This document shows, in pieces, positions 7,555-18,235 of a DNA stretch of 49,558 nucleotides. The position numbers and the translations under genes are program-made. The number at the start of each line of letters is the position of its first letter. The first letter of the stretch is position 1. Where the stretch lies: contig NZ_NQKZ01000014.1 in the NCBI RefSeq assembly GCF_002252665.1, positions 1-49,558 of the forward strand, in the 5' to 3' direction. The notes under the pieces were generated by a model that had not been told where the DNA came from, did no database searches, and saw nothing but the letters and a program-made list of their open reading frames with translations. This DNA is from Synechococcus sp. 8F6. Lineage in GTDB: Bacteria; Cyanobacteriota; Cyanobacteriia; PCC-6307; Cyanobiaceae.

Positions 7555-7958
7555 TCCTGCTCGACACCCATGCCCTGATCTGGTGGGTGAATGGCGATCT
7601 GGATCGCCTATCCCCCGCCGCCAAAGCGGCCATCGACGACGCCGGCACTAACCCGCTGGAGCCGGGCCTGCTGGTGTCGGCCATCAGCTGCTGGGAGGTG
7701 GCCATGCTGGTGAGTCGCGGGCGGCTTGCCCTCAGCATCAGTTGCGAGCGCTGGCTTGAGCTGCTGGGCTCGATCCCTGCACTCAGGCTGCTCCCCCTGG
7801 AGCCCCGGGTGGCCGTGGCCGCCACCAACCTTCCCGAACCCTTTCATCCCGATCCCGCCGACCGGTTCCTGGTGGCCCAGGCCCGCGAGCTGGCGATCCC
7901 CCTGGTGAGTGCAGACTCCAAAATCAGGACCTACCCCCACGTGCAGACCCTCTGGTGA
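7551..7958 (+). CDS. PIN-domain toxin, VapC family
   Basis: This second predicted PIN ribonuclease has 135 residues from GTG 7551. Acidic site residues are Asp5 ([11 protein letters not shown]), Glu49 (SCWEVAML), Asp104 (HPDPADRFLVAQA) and Asp122 (VSADSKI); the HPDPADR segment is typical of this VapC subgroup. A longer frame from 7293 exists but runs through the antitoxin gene and is rejected. The TGA overlaps the GTG start of speA (7955-7958), so, as with the first module, the toxin is directly followed by a biosynthetic gene with overlapping stop and start. Confidence 0.85.
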   Translation: MILLDTHALIWWVNGDLDRLSPAAKAAIDDAGTNPLEPGLLVSAISCWEVAMLVSRGRLALSISCERWLELLGSIPALRLLPLEPRVAVAATNLPEPFHPDPADRFLVAQARELAIPLVSADSKIRTYPHVQTLW

Positions 7959-9916
7959 CCCTGACGAACAGCGACACCTGGACTGCTGCCGACAGCGCCG
8001 CCCTCTACGGGTTGGATCGCTGGGGTGATCCCTACTTCTCGGCGAGCGATCGCGGCCACGTGATGGTGCAGCCCCGCGGCGACCGCGGCGGCTCCCTCGA
8101 TCTGGTGGAGCTGGTGCAGGAATTGCAGGGCCGCGACCTGTCGCTGCCGCTGCTGATCCGCTTCGACGACATCCTCGAAGACCGGCTGGAGCGGATCCAC
8201 GGCGCCTTCGAACGCGCCATCGCTCAATACGGCTACGGCGGCCGCTACCAGGGCGTGTTTCCGGTGAAGTGCAACCAGCAGCGCCACGTGGTGGAGGAAC
8301 TGGTGGCCTGCGGCAAGCGCTGGCATTTCGGCCTCGAGGCCGGCAGCAAGGCGGAGCTGCTGATTGCCCTCTCGCTGATTGACGACCCCGAGGCGCTGCT
8401 GATCTGCAACGGCTACAAGGACCAGCGCTACATCGAGACGGCGATCCTGGCGCGGCGGCTGGGCCGCCAGCCGGTGGTGGTGATCGAGCAGGCCGACGAG
8501 GTGGAGCGGATCATCGCCGCCAGCCAGGAGCTGGGCGCCGCTCCCCTGATCGGCATCCGCGCCAAGCTCTCAGCCCGCAGCACCGGCCGCTGGGGCAGCT
8601 CGGTGGGCGAAAGGGCCAAATTCGGGCTGTCGGTGCCCAACCTGCTCGCCACGGTGCAGGCGCTGCGGGCCGCCAACCTGCTCGGCGAGCTGCGGCTGCT
8701 GCACTTCCACGTGGGCAGCCAGATCAACGACATCGCCGTGCTCAAGGACGCCCTGCAGGAAGCCGGCCAGATCTACGGCGAGCTCACCCGGCTGGGGGCG
8801 CCGATGGGCTATCTGGATGTGGGCGGCGGCCTGGGCATCGACTACGACGGCAGCCGCACCGCCAGCGCTGCCTCCACCAACTACTCCCTGCAGAACTACG
8901 CCAACGACGTGGTGGCGACGGTAAAGGAGTGCTGCGCGCCCCACGGCATTCCCGTGCCCACCCTGGTGAGCGAAAGCGGCCGCGCCATCGCCAGCCATTT
9001 CTCGGTGCTGGTGTTTGACGTGCTCGGCGCCGGCAGCCTGCCCGGAGCCGTGCCGCCGCGACAGAACGACGAAGCGCTGATCCTGCGTAACTTGCGCGAC
9101 ACCTACGCCGCGATCACGGCAACTGAGGTCGCGGTGGAAGCCAGCGTTGAGGCGCTGCAGGAGGCCTGGAACGACGCCCTCAAGTTCAAGGACGACGCCC
9201 TGGCCGCCTTCCGCCTCGGCTACCTGGGCCTGCCGGAGCGGGGCCTGGCCGAGCAGCTCACCTGGGCCTGCTGCCAAGCCATCGCCGAGCGGCTGGCCCT
9301 GCTGCCGGCCGAAGCCGTGATCCCCGAGGAGCTGCGCGCCCTGCCGGCGGCCCTGGCCTCCACCTACTACGCCAACCTCTCGGTGTTCCGCTCGGCCCCC
9401 GACACCTGGGCCATCGACCAGCTGTTTCCGGTGCTGCCGATCCACCGGCTCGACGAACGGCCGCAGAGCCTGGGCAGCTTCGCCGACCTCACCTGCGATT
9501 CCGACGGCAAGATCGCCCGCTTCATTGATCCGGCCGGGCGCTCCGGGCGGGGCCAGGTGAAACCGCTGCTCGAGCTGCACAGCCTGCGCGCCGGCGAGCC
9601 CTACTGGATCGGGATGTTCCTCGGCGGGGCTTACCAGGAGGTGATGGGCAACCTGCACAACCTGTTCGGCAGCACCAACGCCGTGCACCTCCGGCTCAAG
9701 GCCAGCGCTGGCTACCAGCTCGACCACGTGGTGCGGGGCGACACCAACGCCGAGGTGCTGGAGGCGATGGAGCACAACCCGGAGCTGCTGCTGGAGCGGC
9801 TGCGGGTGGCCAGCGAAGAGGCGATCGGCCGCGGCCAGCTGCGCATCAGCGACGCCCGCCGCCTGATGGCCCACCTGGAGGCCAGCCTGCGCCAGACCAC
9901 CTACCTGCAGAGCTAA
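7955..9916 (+). CDS. speA: Biosynthetic arginine decarboxylase
   Basis: SpeA is a PLP enzyme converting arginine to agmatine, the entry to polyamine synthesis. The 653-residue length fits the biosynthetic family. GVFPVKCNQQRHVVEEL contains the PLP-binding Lys, followed by FGLEAGSKAELL. HFHVGSQI and YLDVGGGLGIDY are the fold III barrel signatures, and LVSESGRAI and YQEVMGNLHNLFG complete the active site. The GTG start at 7955 overlaps the VapC stop; N-terminal WTAADSAALYGLDRWGDPYF lies at the position I would expect. No ATG is available nearby. It converges with the SIMPL gene with a 4-nt overlap. Confidence 0.93.
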   Translation: MTLTNSDTWTAADSAALYGLDRWGDPYFSASDRGHVMVQPRGDRGGSLDLVELVQELQGRDLSLPLLIRFDDILEDRLERIHGAFERAIAQYGYGGRYQGVFPVKCNQQRHVVEELVACGKRWHFGLEAGSKAELLIALSLIDDPEALLICNGYKDQRYIETAILARRLGRQPVVVIEQADEVERIIAASQELGAAPLIGIRAKLSARSTGRWGSSVGERAKFGLSVPNLLATVQALRAANLLGELRLLHFHVGSQINDIAVLKDALQEAGQIYGELTRLGAPMGYLDVGGGLGIDYDGSRTASAASTNYSLQNYANDVVATVKECCAPHGIPVPTLVSESGRAIASHFSVLVFDVLGAGSLPGAVPPRQNDEALILRNLRDTYAAITATEVAVEASVEALQEAWNDALKFKDDALAAFRLGYLGLPERGLAEQLTWACCQAIAERLALLPAEAVIPEELRALPAALASTYYANLSVFRSAPDTWAIDQLFPVLPIHRLDERPQSLGSFADLTCDSDGKIARFIDPAGRSGRGQVKPLLELHSLRAGEPYWIGMFLGGAYQEVMGNLHNLFGSTNAVHLRLKASAGYQLDHVVRGDTNAEVLEAMEHNPELLLERLRVASEEAIGRGQLRISDARRLMAHLEASLRQTTYLQS

Positions 9917-10611
9917 CGGGCGCAGAAGCGGGCCTGGAGGCTGAGGCGGTCCGTTTGTCCGGGGAGCTCGGCCGGATCAAAGGGGGGAACCGACCCATCC
10001 GCCAGCGCCATCGCCCGCAGCGGCACCGGTCGTGCCCCGCCATCGAGCTGCACCTCCAAGGGCTGAACCACCCGCAACCCCATGGCAGCCGCCACATCCT
10101 GGGCCTGCTGGAGCGCGTCCTGATAGGCCGCCCGCAACAACTGGCGGCGGGCGGAGCGGTCGCCGGCCCCATCGGCCTCAGGAGCCACGGGGGACAGACG
10201 CACGCCGAGCAAACCCCCCACCTGCCGCACCAGCGGCTGCAGCAGGGCAGGGGCCAGCTGGCCCGACACCTGGAGGCTGGCCTGAACCAGCTCAGGCAGA
10301 CCCCGGCTTGCCGGCCGTTTCCAGGTGGACGGCGAGGTGACCTGCAGGTTGCTCACCTGCAGAGCCTGGAGACGGCGGCGAACCTCAGCCAAACGCCGTT
10401 GCAGGCTGGCGAGGGCCGCATCGCTGCTGGGCTCCTCCGCTTCCAGCGCCAAGGAGAAGCGCAGCCGCTGGGTGGGGCGCTTCAACTCGGCACTGCCGCG
10501 GGCTTCCACCACAGCGCCGCCACAGGAGAGCTGGATCTGGGCCTGGGCCCATCCCGGCAGGGGAACCAAGGCCAACACAGCGGGCAGCCACCAGACCACA
10601 CTCCGGCCCAT
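9913..10611 (-). CDS. Exported SIMPL-domain (DUF541) protein
   Basis: This 232-residue protein has a signal peptide (hydrophobic VVWWLPAVLALVPLPG, cleavage near AQA) and a body resembling the SIMPL/DUF541 family of periplasmic proteins. GSAELKRPTQRLRFSLALEAEEPSSDAA fits the first strand-helix unit, and RRQLLRAAYQDALQQAQDVAAAMG matches the conserved helix. A proline-rich C-terminus follows. The molecular role of the family is unclear; some members affect envelope or oxidative-stress phenotypes. It lies 13 bp downstream of the small gene at 10625-10813, likely in the same transcript. The stop overlaps that of speA. Confidence 0.75.
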   Translation of the reverse strand: MGRSVVWWLPAVLALVPLPGWAQAQIQLSCGGAVVEARGSAELKRPTQRLRFSLALEAEEPSSDAALASLQRRLAEVRRRLQALQVSNLQVTSPSTWKRPASRGLPELVQASLQVSGQLAPALLQPLVRQVGGLLGVRLSPVAPEADGAGDRSARRQLLRAAYQDALQQAQDVAAAMGLRVVQPLEVQLDGGARPVPLRAMALADGSVPPFDPAELPGQTDRLSLQARFCAR

Positions 10612-10624
10612 CGGTCCTCTGCGC

Positions 10625-10813
10625 CTACAAACAACAGCTTGGCTGGCGCATCAACTGATCAGCCACATCATGCGGCGTTTGGGTGGGATCCACCCAGGCA
10701 CTGCAGCGGTTGGAGTCGCCGTCGCACCAGCCCTCCAGCTGCAGCCGGCTGCCCAGCAGCACCAGCTGGAAGGTCCAGTCGCGGCGGGCATGAATCACAA
10801 AGGTGCTGGCCAT
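10625..10813 (-). CDS. Small conserved-looking protein (62 aa)
   Basis: From ATG 10813 the product is 62 residues: a beta-rich segment STFVIHARRDWTFQLVLLG, then WCDGDSNRCSAWVDP with two Cys, and a helical end DVADQLMRQ. No signal peptide is seen. The frame extends to 10855 but the additional residues look unrelated. It lies between alaS (89 bp upstream, same strand) and the SIMPL gene (13 bp downstream), so the three may be co-transcribed. Residue composition and intact local context support a real gene. Function is unknown. Confidence 0.6.
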   Translation of the reverse strand: MASTFVIHARRDWTFQLVLLGSRLQLEGWCDGDSNRCSAWVDPTQTPHDVADQLMRQPSCCL

Positions 10814-10902
10814 GGCGCAGCTCCTCACAGCACGAACTGACCCCACAGTTCCCACGCTGTGCCGCCACGCCAGCCGGCGGGAGCAGTTCCCCAGCTGGCC
10901 GC

Positions 10903-13587
10903 TCAGCTCAGCTTCGCCTCCAGCTCTGCGCGCGCCTGCGCCAGCGCCCCATCCAGGGCTGCGCCATCGCGCCCACCAGCCTGGGCCAGGTTGGGCCGGC
11001 CGCCGCCGCCGCCGCCGCAGGCTTTCGCCACCCCACCGATGAAGGCGCCGGCCTTCGGGCCGGCGGCGATCACCGCCTTGCCGAAGGCCGCCACCAGGAT
11101 CACCTTGCCGAGATCAGTGGGATCGGGCAGACCGCCCAGCACCACCGCCGCCCCATCGCCAAGCTGGTCGGCCAGGCCCTGCGCCGCCCCCTGCAGCCCG
11201 GCGCCCTCCACGCCATCGAGGCGGGCCACCATCAGCTGGAAGGGAACGCCACCGGCGCCAGCCCCCACCGCTTGGGCCTGGGCCACAAGCGCTGCGGCCT
11301 TGGCCGCCGCCAGCTCAGCGCGCGCTGCCGCCAGGGCCTTCTGCGTGGCCTTGAGCTCATCGGCCAGCTGGCCCACCCGCTCCACGATCTCGCCGGGCTG
11401 GGCCTTGAAGCGCTCGGCCAAGGGCTTCACCACCGCCTCGCGCTCCTTCAGGTAGGCCAGCACCGCCGGGCCCGCCACCGCCTCAATGCGGCGGATGCCG
11501 GCGGCCACGCCGCTCTCGGCCACGATCTTGAACAGGCCGATCTCGGCGGTGTTGGCCACGTGGGTGCCGCCGCAGAGCTCCATCGACACGCCGGGCACGT
11601 CCACCACCCGCACCACATCGGCGTACTTCTCACCGAACATCGCCACGGCGCCGGCGGCCTTGGCCTGCTCGATCGCCATCTCCGCCACCTGCAGGGTGTG
11701 GGCCTCGCTGATCCAGCCGTTGATCAGGGCCTCGATCTGCTCGAGCTCTGCGGGGTTCACGGCGCGGGGGCAGTGGAAGTCGAAGCGCAGGCGGTCGAAA
11801 TCCACCAGCGAGCCGGCCTGGCCGATGCCGGGATCCACCACCTGCTTGAGCGCCGCCTGCAGCAGGTGGGTGGCCGTGTGGTTGGCCTGGGCGCGGCGAC
11901 GGCAGGCCCGATCCACCTGGGCATTGAGCAGATCGCCCACCGCCAGGCTGCCGCGCTCCACCCGGCCGCTGTGCACAAACACCGAGCGGTTGCGCGAGAC
12001 CGCTTCGATGCTCACGATCACGCCGTCGCCGCCGGTGCCGGTGCCGCTCAGCACGCCGCGATCGCCCACCTGGCCGCCGCCCTCGCCATAGAAGGGGGTG
12101 GAATCGAGCACCAGCTGCACGCTGTCGCCGGCCACCGCGCGCTCCGCCGGTTCGCCGTTCACCACCAGGGCCAGCACGCAGCTGGGGTGCTCCAGGGCCT
12201 CGTAGCCCTTGAAGGCGGTGGCCTCGGCGGCGGAGGCCACCTGATCAATCGCCTCCTGCAGGGTGAGGTCGATGCTCACCGCCGCGGCCTTAGCTCGCTG
12301 GCGTTGGGCCTCCATCGCCGCCTCAAAGCCCGCCAGATCCACCGTGAGGCCGTGCTCCTCAGCGATCTCCTCGGTGAGCTCCAGCGGGAAGCCGTAGGTG
12401 TCGTAGAGCTCGAAGGCCTGGGCGCCGGAGATCTGGCGGGGCTTCGCCGCCAGCACATCCGCCAGCAGCTTCTCGCCCCGCTCCAGGGTTTCCAGGAAGC
12501 GGGCCTCCTCGCGCGCCAGCTCCGCCAGGATCACCTCGCGGCGCTCCACGAGCTGGGGGTAGGCGTCCTGCATCAAGGCGATCGAAGCCTCGCCCATCGC
12601 CGTCAGAAACGGCTTGTCGATGCCGAGGAGCCGTCCGTGGCGCACGACGCGGCGCAACAGCCGGCGCAGGATGTAACCGCGGCCGAGATTGCTGGCCGTC
12701 ACGCCGTCGCAGATCAGCTGGGTGATGGCACGGCTGTGGTCGCCGATCACTTTGAGAGAGGTTTGGCCCTTGTCGCCCTGGGCGCAGTAGTCGATCCCCG
12801 CCAACCCCGCCGCCGTTTCGATCAGCGGATAGATCAGATCGGTTTCATAGTTGTTCGGCACCGCCTGCAGGATCTGGGCCATGCGCTCGAGGCCCATGCC
12901 GGTGTCGATGTTGCGATTGGCCAGCGGCGTGAGGGTGCCCTCCGCGTCGCGGTTGTACTGCATGAACACCAGGTTGTAGAACTCGATGAAACGGCTGTCG
13001 TCCTCCAGATCGATGCCGTCGTTGCCGAGCTCGGGCTTGAAGTCGTAGTAGATCTCCGAGCAGGGGCCGCAGGGGCCGGTGGGGCCTGAGGCCCAGAAGT
13101 TGTCGGCCTCATCCATGCGGATGATCCGCTTGGGGTTCACGCCCACCCCATCGCGCCAGATCGCCTCGGCCTCGTCGTCTTCGCGGAAGACGCTCACCAC
13201 CAAATTTCGAGGCGAGAGCCCGAACACCCCGGTGCTCAGCTCCCAGGCCCACTGGATCGCCTGCTCCTTGAAGTAGTCGCCGAAGGAGAAGTTGCCGAGC
13301 ATCTCGAAAAACGTGTGATGCCGCGCGGTGCGGCCCACGTTTTCGATGTCGTTGGTGCGGATGCACTTCTGAGAACTGGTGGCCCGCGGCGCCGGCCGCT
13401 GCTGCTGCCCTAGGAACACCGGCTTGAACGGCAGCATGCCGGCAATGGTGAGCAGCACCGTGGGGTCGTCGGGAATCAGCGAGGCGCTGGCCATCGGTTG
13501 GTGGCCCCGCTGCTCGTAAAAGTCGAGAAAGGCCGCACGGATCTCGGCGCCGCTCTTGGGCAGTCCGGTGCGGGGATTGGCGGCCAT
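10903..13587 (-). CDS. alaS: Alanyl-tRNA synthetase
   Basis: AlaS charges tRNA(Ala) and edits mischarged Ser and Gly. The product is 894 residues, in the normal range. Class II core: [46 protein letters not shown] and [17 protein letters not shown]. Editing domain: [11 protein letters not shown] with the zinc-binding His pair and ELCGGTHV with Cys and His. C-terminal DHHA1-like segment: a glycine-rich [22 protein letters not shown] 13587 is right for [17 protein letters not shown]; the frame extends to 14940 but only as antisense shadow of the helicase gene. It is divergent from the membrane protein gene at 13650. Confidence 0.97.
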   Translation of the reverse strand: MAANPRTGLPKSGAEIRAAFLDFYEQRGHQPMASASLIPDDPTVLLTIAGMLPFKPVFLGQQQRPAPRATSSQKCIRTNDIENVGRTARHHTFFEMLGNFSFGDYFKEQAIQWAWELSTGVFGLSPRNLVVSVFREDDEAEAIWRDGVGVNPKRIIRMDEADNFWASGPTGPCGPCSEIYYDFKPELGNDGIDLEDDSRFIEFYNLVFMQYNRDAEGTLTPLANRNIDTGMGLERMAQILQAVPNNYETDLIYPLIETAAGLAGIDYCAQGDKGQTSLKVIGDHSRAITQLICDGVTASNLGRGYILRRLLRRVVRHGRLLGIDKPFLTAMGEASIALMQDAYPQLVERREVILAELAREEARFLETLERGEKLLADVLAAKPRQISGAQAFELYDTYGFPLELTEEIAEEHGLTVDLAGFEAAMEAQRQRAKAAAVSIDLTLQEAIDQVASAAEATAFKGYEALEHPSCVLALVVNGEPAERAVAGDSVQLVLDSTPFYGEGGGQVGDRGVLSGTGTGGDGVIVSIEAVSRNRSVFVHSGRVERGSLAVGDLLNAQVDRACRRRAQANHTATHLLQAALKQVVDPGIGQAGSLVDFDRLRFDFHCPRAVNPAELEQIEALINGWISEAHTLQVAEMAIEQAKAAGAVAMFGEKYADVVRVVDVPGVSMELCGGTHVANTAEIGLFKIVAESGVAAGIRRIEAVAGPAVLAYLKEREAVVKPLAERFKAQPGEIVERVGQLADELKATQKALAAARAELAAAKAAALVAQAQAVGAGAGGVPFQLMVARLDGVEGAGLQGAAQGLADQLGDGAAVVLGGLPDPTDLGKVILVAAFGKAVIAAGPKAGAFIGGVAKACGGGGGGRPNLAQAGGRDGAALDGALAQARAELEAKLS

Positions 13588-13649
13588 GGCGGAGCAAAAC
13601 AACCCTGAGCAGGGCATGATCGCCCAGCACTGGTCCGCGCCCGATCCCT

Positions 13650-14093
13650 GTGTCTGTGGCCGAAAGCGAGCCCCGCGCCCAGCTGCGGCTGCAATCGATC
13701 GGCTGGGCCCTGGCCGCAGCAGCCGTAGCCGGCCTGCTTGAGCTGCTGGCCACCGGGCTCGGTCCTGAGCTGAGCACCGCCCTCGATCCCGCCTTGCGCT
13801 CGGCCGGGTGCGGCTTTTTCTATGGCCTGCTGGCTTTTCACCTGCAGCGGGTCGACCCCGATGACAGCCATCTGCAGGCCGGATTGGTGGGCGCCGTGTG
13901 TGGCATTCGCAGCCTCGGCAGCCCCCTGGAGCTCGTCGCAACCCTGCCCACTGGGCTGATGGGCCTGCCAACTGTGATGATGAAGCTGATTCGCGGGTGG
14001 CTGCCCCTCTGGCTGCCGCTGATCGGCAGCGCCCTGGTGCTGCATTCAGCGCAGCGCCTGGCCCCACGCCTCCTGCCCGCCCGACGGCCTTGA
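13650..14093 (+). CDS. Small integral membrane protein
   Basis: This 147-residue protein, read from GTG 13650, has several hydrophobic stretches: [18 protein letters not shown], a central [10 protein letters not shown], then LVGAVCGI and C-terminal [17 protein letters not shown]. Three or four membrane segments are likely. No catalytic motif is apparent. It is divergent from alaS by 62 bp, and the helicase gene begins 10 bp past its stop, so it probably shares a promoter with the helicase. The family is unknown to me. A reverse-strand reading here is only an extension of the alaS shadow. Confidence 0.6.
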   Translation: MSVAESEPRAQLRLQSIGWALAAAAVAGLLELLATGLGPELSTALDPALRSAGCGFFYGLLAFHLQRVDPDDSHLQAGLVGAVCGIRSLGSPLELVATLPTGLMGLPTVMMKLIRGWLPLWLPLIGSALVLHSAQRLAPRLLPARRP

Positions 14094-14103
14094 GGCCGGG
14101 TTC

Positions 14104-17100
14104 ATGAGTCTGCTGCACGCCACCTGGCTGTTTCCCCCCGAGGGTTCGGGTGGCCGCCTGTTTCTGTGGGCTGACACCTGGCGTGTGGCCACCCCCGCCG
14201 TGCCCAAGCTCGAGGCCCCCGAGCACCCGCTGGCCCTCAACGAAGACGACCTGGCCACCTGGCTCGACGACAACGGCCTCTGGACCGAGGCCCTGCGTCC
14301 GGCCCGGGCCACCCTGAGCCTGCCCAGCCGCAGCCAGGCCGCCAAGGGCCGCCGCACCAGCGCCAGCAGCTGGAGCGGCCTGCCGCTCCAGGCCGGTGAG
14401 CCGATCCCCAAGCAGCTGGAGTGGTGGCCCTGGCAGGTGGAGGGCTGGGCTCTGGATTCGGCCAATGCGGGCGAATGGCTGAGCCAGCTGCCCCTGGCCG
14501 GCGAGCACCCGGAGATGGCCGATGAGCTGCGCTGGTGGAGCCACCTGCAGCGCTGGGCCCTGAGCCTGATTGCCCGGGGCCGCTGGCTGCCCCAGATCGA
14601 CGAGGGCAAGGCCCGCTGGCTGCCGCTGCTCAACCGGGAAGACGACCGCCGCCGCCTGGAAGACCTGGCTAGCGGCCTGCCCCAGGTGGCCACCTGCGCC
14701 CTGGCCGCCGGGCCGATGGGCGATCCGGCCTTGGCTTGCCGGCGCCCAGGCAGCGGCCGGCTGCGGGTGGCCAGCCTGCTGGAGGCGCTGCTCGACGGCC
14801 AGCTGCGGGCGGGCTTCAGCCCCAGCGCCGAAGGCCTCGATCCGCTGCTGGCGGCCTGGCAGAAGGCCCTGGGCAAGGGCGACGGCAGCCTCAACCTGGG
14901 CGAGGAGGAGCTCGAGCGCCTCAGCATCGCCACCCACCACTGGCGCGAGGGCGTGGCGGGCAAGGTGGAGCCGGCCCGCACCTGCCTGGAGCTGTTCACC
15001 CCCGCCGAAGGCGAGGAGCTCTGGGAGCTGCGCTTCGGCTTGCAGGCCGAGGCCGACCCGAGCCTGCGGGTGCCGGCCGCCGCCGTGTGGGCCGCCGGTG
15101 ATCGGGGCCTGCAGATGGGCGAGATCGCTGTGCCCCAGCCCAGCGAGCTGCTGCTGGAGGGCATGGGCCGGGCCTTAACGGTGTTTGAACCGATCCAGCG
15201 GGGCCTGGATTCGGCCACCCCCGAGGCGATGCAGCTCACCCCGGCCGAGGCCTTCGTGCTGGTGCGCACCGGCGCGGCGCAGCTGCGGGACGTGGGCGTG
15301 GGCGTGGTGCTGCCCGCCAGCCTCTCCGGCGGCCTGGCGAGCCGGCTGGGCTTGTCGATCACGGCCGAGTTGCCGAAGAAATCGCGCGGCTTCACCCTGG
15401 GCGAATCGCTCAGCTTCAGCTGGGAATTCATGATCGGTGGGGTCACCCTCACCCTGCGTGACCTGGAGCGCCTGCAGGCCAAGCGCAGCCCGCTGGTGCA
15501 GCACAAGGGCGCCTGGATCGAGCTGCGCCCCGCCGACCTGCGCAACGCCGAGCGGTTCTGCGGCGCCGATCCAGGCCTCAGCCTCGACGATGCCCTGCGG
15601 CTCACCGCCAGCGACGGCGACACCTTCCACCGGCTGCCGGTGCACCGCTTCGACGCCGGTCCGCGGCTGCAGGCGGTGCTGGAGCAGTACCACCAGCAGA
15701 AGGCCCCCGATCCCCTGCCCGCACCGCCGGGCTTCTCCGGGCAATTGCGGCCCTACCAGGAGCGGGGCCTGGGCTGGCTGGCCTTCCTGCACCGCTTCGA
15801 CCAGGGCGCCTGCCTGGCCGACGACATGGGCCTGGGCAAGACGATCCAGCTGCTGGCCTTCCTGCAGCACCTCAAGGCCGAAGAGGAACTGAAGCGGCCG
15901 GTGCTGCTGGTAGCGCCCACCTCGGTGCTCACCAACTGGAAGCGGGAGGCCCACGGCTTCACGCCGGAGCTCTCGGTGCGGGAGCACTACGGCCCGCGCC
16001 GGCCGTCCAGCCCCGAAGCCCTCAAAAAAGCCCTCAAGGGCGTCGATCTGGTGCTCACCAGCTATGGCCTGCTGCAACGCGACAGCGAACTGCTGGAGAG
16101 CGTCGACTGGCAGGGGATGGTGATCGACGAGGCCCAGGCGATCAAGAACCCCAGCGCCAAGCAGAGCCAGGCGGCCCGCGACCTGGCACGCCCCGGCCGG
16201 CTCAGCAAAGGCGGCAGCCGCTTCCGGATCGCCCTGACCGGCACGCCGGTGGAAAACCGCGTCAGCGAGCTGTGGGCGCTGATGGACTTCCTCAACCCCA
16301 AGGTGCTGGGCGACGAGCCCTTCTTCCGCCAGCGCTACCGGCTGCCGATCGAGCGCTACGGCGACATGGCCTCGATGCGCGACCTCAAAGCCCGCGTCGG
16401 GCCCTTCATCCTGCGGCGCCTCAAAACCGATAAGTCGATCATTTCCGACCTGCCGGAGAAGGTGGAGCTGCACGAGTGGGTGGGCCTGGCCCCCGAGCAG
16501 AAGAAGCTCTACAACCGCACCGTCGACGAGAGCCTCGACGCCATCGCCCGCGCGCCCCTGGGCCAGAAGCACGGCCAGGTGCTGGCCCTGCTCACCAAGC
16601 TCAAGCAGATCTGCAACCACCCGGCCCTGGCGCTCAAGGAAGACGCCGACGCCGTGCTCGCCGCCGGCAACGGCAACTTCAGCAGCCGCAGCGCCAAGCT
16701 GCAGCGGCTCGAGGAAATCCTCGAAGAGGTGATCGAAGCGGGCGACCGGGCGTTGCTGTTCACCCAGTTCGCCGAATGGGGCCTGCTGCTCCAGGCCCAC
16801 CTGCAACGCAAGTGGCGCCAGGAGGTGCCGTTCCTGTATGGCAGCACCAGCAAAACCGAACGCCAGGCGATGGTCGACCGCTTCCAGGACGACCCCCGCG
16901 GCCCCCAGCTGTTTCTGCTGTCCCTCAAGGCCGGTGGCGTCGGCCTCAACCTCACCCGCGCCAGCCACGTGTTCCACATCGACCGCTGGTGGAACCCGGC
17001 CGTGGAAAACCAGGCCACCGACCGCGCCTACCGCATCGGCCAGCAGAACCGGGTGCTGGTGCACAAGTTCATCACCAGCGGCTCGGTGGAGGAGAAGATC

Positions 17101-17220
17101 GACCGCATGATCCAGGAGAAGTCGAAGCTGGCCGAGGAGATCGTCGGCTCCGGCGAAGACTGGCTCGGCGGCCTCGATGTGGGCCAGCTCAAAGACCTGG
17201 TCAGCCTCAGTGAGGAGTAA
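14104..17220 (+). CDS. SNF2-family DNA helicase/ATPase
   Basis: This is a large (1038-residue) SWI2/SNF2-type ATPase. The N-terminal half (about 1-540) is the SNF2-associated region found in the bacterial HepA-like group. The ATP-binding lobe begins near 545 with [18 protein letters not shown], Walker [11 protein letters not shown] at about 573-582, and motif [11 protein letters not shown] near 675. Motif III is [10 protein letters not shown]. The C-terminal lobe has [17 protein letters not shown] and [19 protein letters not shown] (motifs V and VI). Such proteins translocate on double-stranded DNA and remodel DNA-protein complexes. A SWIM zinc-finger gene that often lies directly downstream is here displaced by about 3.8 kb of AT-rich DNA. 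Confidence 0.93.
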   Translation: MSLLHATWLFPPEGSGGRLFLWADTWRVATPAVPKLEAPEHPLALNEDDLATWLDDNGLWTEALRPARATLSLPSRSQAAKGRRTSASSWSGLPLQAGEPIPKQLEWWPWQVEGWALDSANAGEWLSQLPLAGEHPEMADELRWWSHLQRWALSLIARGRWLPQIDEGKARWLPLLNREDDRRRLEDLASGLPQVATCALAAGPMGDPALACRRPGSGRLRVASLLEALLDGQLRAGFSPSAEGLDPLLAAWQKALGKGDGSLNLGEEELERLSIATHHWREGVAGKVEPARTCLELFTPAEGEELWELRFGLQAEADPSLRVPAAAVWAAGDRGLQMGEIAVPQPSELLLEGMGRALTVFEPIQRGLDSATPEAMQLTPAEAFVLVRTGAAQLRDVGVGVVLPASLSGGLASRLGLSITAELPKKSRGFTLGESLSFSWEFMIGGVTLTLRDLERLQAKRSPLVQHKGAWIELRPADLRNAERFCGADPGLSLDDALRLTASDGDTFHRLPVHRFDAGPRLQAVLEQYHQQKAPDPLPAPPGFSGQLRPYQERGLGWLAFLHRFDQGACLADDMGLGKTIQLLAFLQHLKAEEELKRPVLLVAPTSVLTNWKREAHGFTPELSVREHYGPRRPSSPEALKKALKGVDLVLTSYGLLQRDSELLESVDWQGMVIDEAQAIKNPSAKQSQAARDLARPGRLSKGGSRFRIALTGTPVENRVSELWALMDFLNPKVLGDEPFFRQRYRLPIERYGDMASMRDLKARVGPFILRRLKTDKSIISDLPEKVELHEWVGLAPEQKKLYNRTVDESLDAIARAPLGQKHGQVLALLTKLKQICNHPALALKEDADAVLAAGNGNFSSRSAKLQRLEEILEEVIEAGDRALLFTQFAEWGLLLQAHLQRKWRQEVPFLYGSTSKTERQAMVDRFQDDPRGPQLFLLSLKAGGVGLNLTRASHVFHIDRWWNPAVENQATDRAYRIGQQNRVLVHKFITSGSVEEKIDRMIQEKSKLAEEIVGSGEDWLGGLDVGQLKDLVSLSEE

Positions 17221-17269
17221 GAGAGGCCTCGGCAAGCAACGCAGGGGACGATTCCACCAGCAACAGGTT

Positions 17270-18205
17270 ATGCAGAAACAGCATAATTCCCGAGGATGCC
17301 ATGTGATAAATTGGACAAGTCGGGCCACCCGACTACAAACCCAACAGCACAAAGTGGCAACTAAAAATTTCGCACAATGCGCTATTGGGCGTGCAGCCTT
17401 GCAAGCGCTTACCGCGAGCGCATTCATTTTTCTTGGGAGCGCCAGCGCAGAGTCACTCAACATAGGGAAGGGCGAAGTTGAGCGATCTATAGCCACAAGA
17501 AGCCAGCCCCCTGTCTCAATAGCGGTGAGAAAAATCACCAATATGGCTGGACAATACGCCGAAGATGGACGAGATGCCGAAGGAAATCTAGTCGGCTGGT
17601 TTAAGCCATCTTACCAAATAAGATTAGCCGAGATTCTGGCAACAGAGCTTTCAAATACCGGCCATTTTACGGTTGTCGAAAGAGACAAGCTTTATGCCGT
17701 ACTAGAAGAGCAGGCCCTCACAGAGGTCAATCCACGGACCGCGGCCAAAAAGGGGAATATAACGGGAGCCAAATATATTATTCTTGCGTCGCTTAGTGAT
17801 TTTGTTCCAAACGTAAATCGCACGCGAAAAAATCAAGACGGACGCGTGCTTATTTTTGCCTTTGGGAACGACAGAGAGAACGTCGAAACCTATGTTGCAT
17901 TTGATCTTAGAGTTATTGATACTACTACCGGAGAAATAGCAATAAGCAGAACGATTGAGGGCACGTCCCAATCCACCCACAAAGCAGACCGATTCGGCAT
18001 GTCATTCGGTTTCTGGGGAGGCGGTGCATCTGAAAATCAAACATCAGAAACAACACCAGCCTCCCGAGCCGTTCGAGCAGCGATGATTAACATTGTTGAA
18101 TATCTAAATTGCTCCCTTTATCTGAAAGACAGCTGTCTCAGCACCTACAAGGCTATGGATGAGAAAAGAAAGATGAATACCAAGGGAACACTGAATTTAT
18201 TTTAA
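17270..18205 (+). CDS. Exported CsgG-family protein (cassette gene 1)
   Basis: CsgG-family proteins form outer-membrane secretion pores for curli, or lie in the periplasm as related LpoB-like factors. Signatures here are PVSIAVRKITNMAGQ, LSNTGHFTVVERDKLYAVLEEQ, GAKYIILASLSDF and YVAFDLRVIDTTTGEIAISRTIEG. A hydrophobic segment ending FLGSASAES gives a signal-peptidase I site; there is no lipobox, unlike E. coli CsgG. The C-terminus carries CSLYLKDSC, a C-X7-C pair shared with the next two genes. From ATG 17270 the product is 311 residues; GTG 17354 would give a cleaner 33-residue signal peptide. DNA is much more AT-rich than the upstream helicase, suggesting transfer. The next gene lies 30 bp downstream. 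Confidence 0.8.
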   Translation: MQKQHNSRGCHVINWTSRATRLQTQQHKVATKNFAQCAIGRAALQALTASAFIFLGSASAESLNIGKGEVERSIATRSQPPVSIAVRKITNMAGQYAEDGRDAEGNLVGWFKPSYQIRLAEILATELSNTGHFTVVERDKLYAVLEEQALTEVNPRTAAKKGNITGAKYIILASLSDFVPNVNRTRKNQDGRVLIFAFGNDRENVETYVAFDLRVIDTTTGEIAISRTIEGTSQSTHKADRFGMSFGFWGGGASENQTSETTPASRAVRAAMINIVEYLNCSLYLKDSCLSTYKAMDEKRKMNTKGTLNLF

Positions 18206-18235
18206 TCCAAACAAACCATACTTGCTATAGTTCTC

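Noticed and set aside
9955-13089. 1044-codon plus-strand frame
   Set aside because: It is antisense to the SIMPL, small-protein and alaS genes, with His/Gln/Gly-rich shadow composition and no domain.
13588-14940. Extension of the alaS frame to 1345 codons
   Set aside because: It is antisense to the helicase gene and the membrane protein gene; AlaS starts clearly at 13587.
15175-17541. 788-codon minus-strand frame
   Set aside because: It is antisense to the SNF2 helicase, whose motifs are unambiguous.
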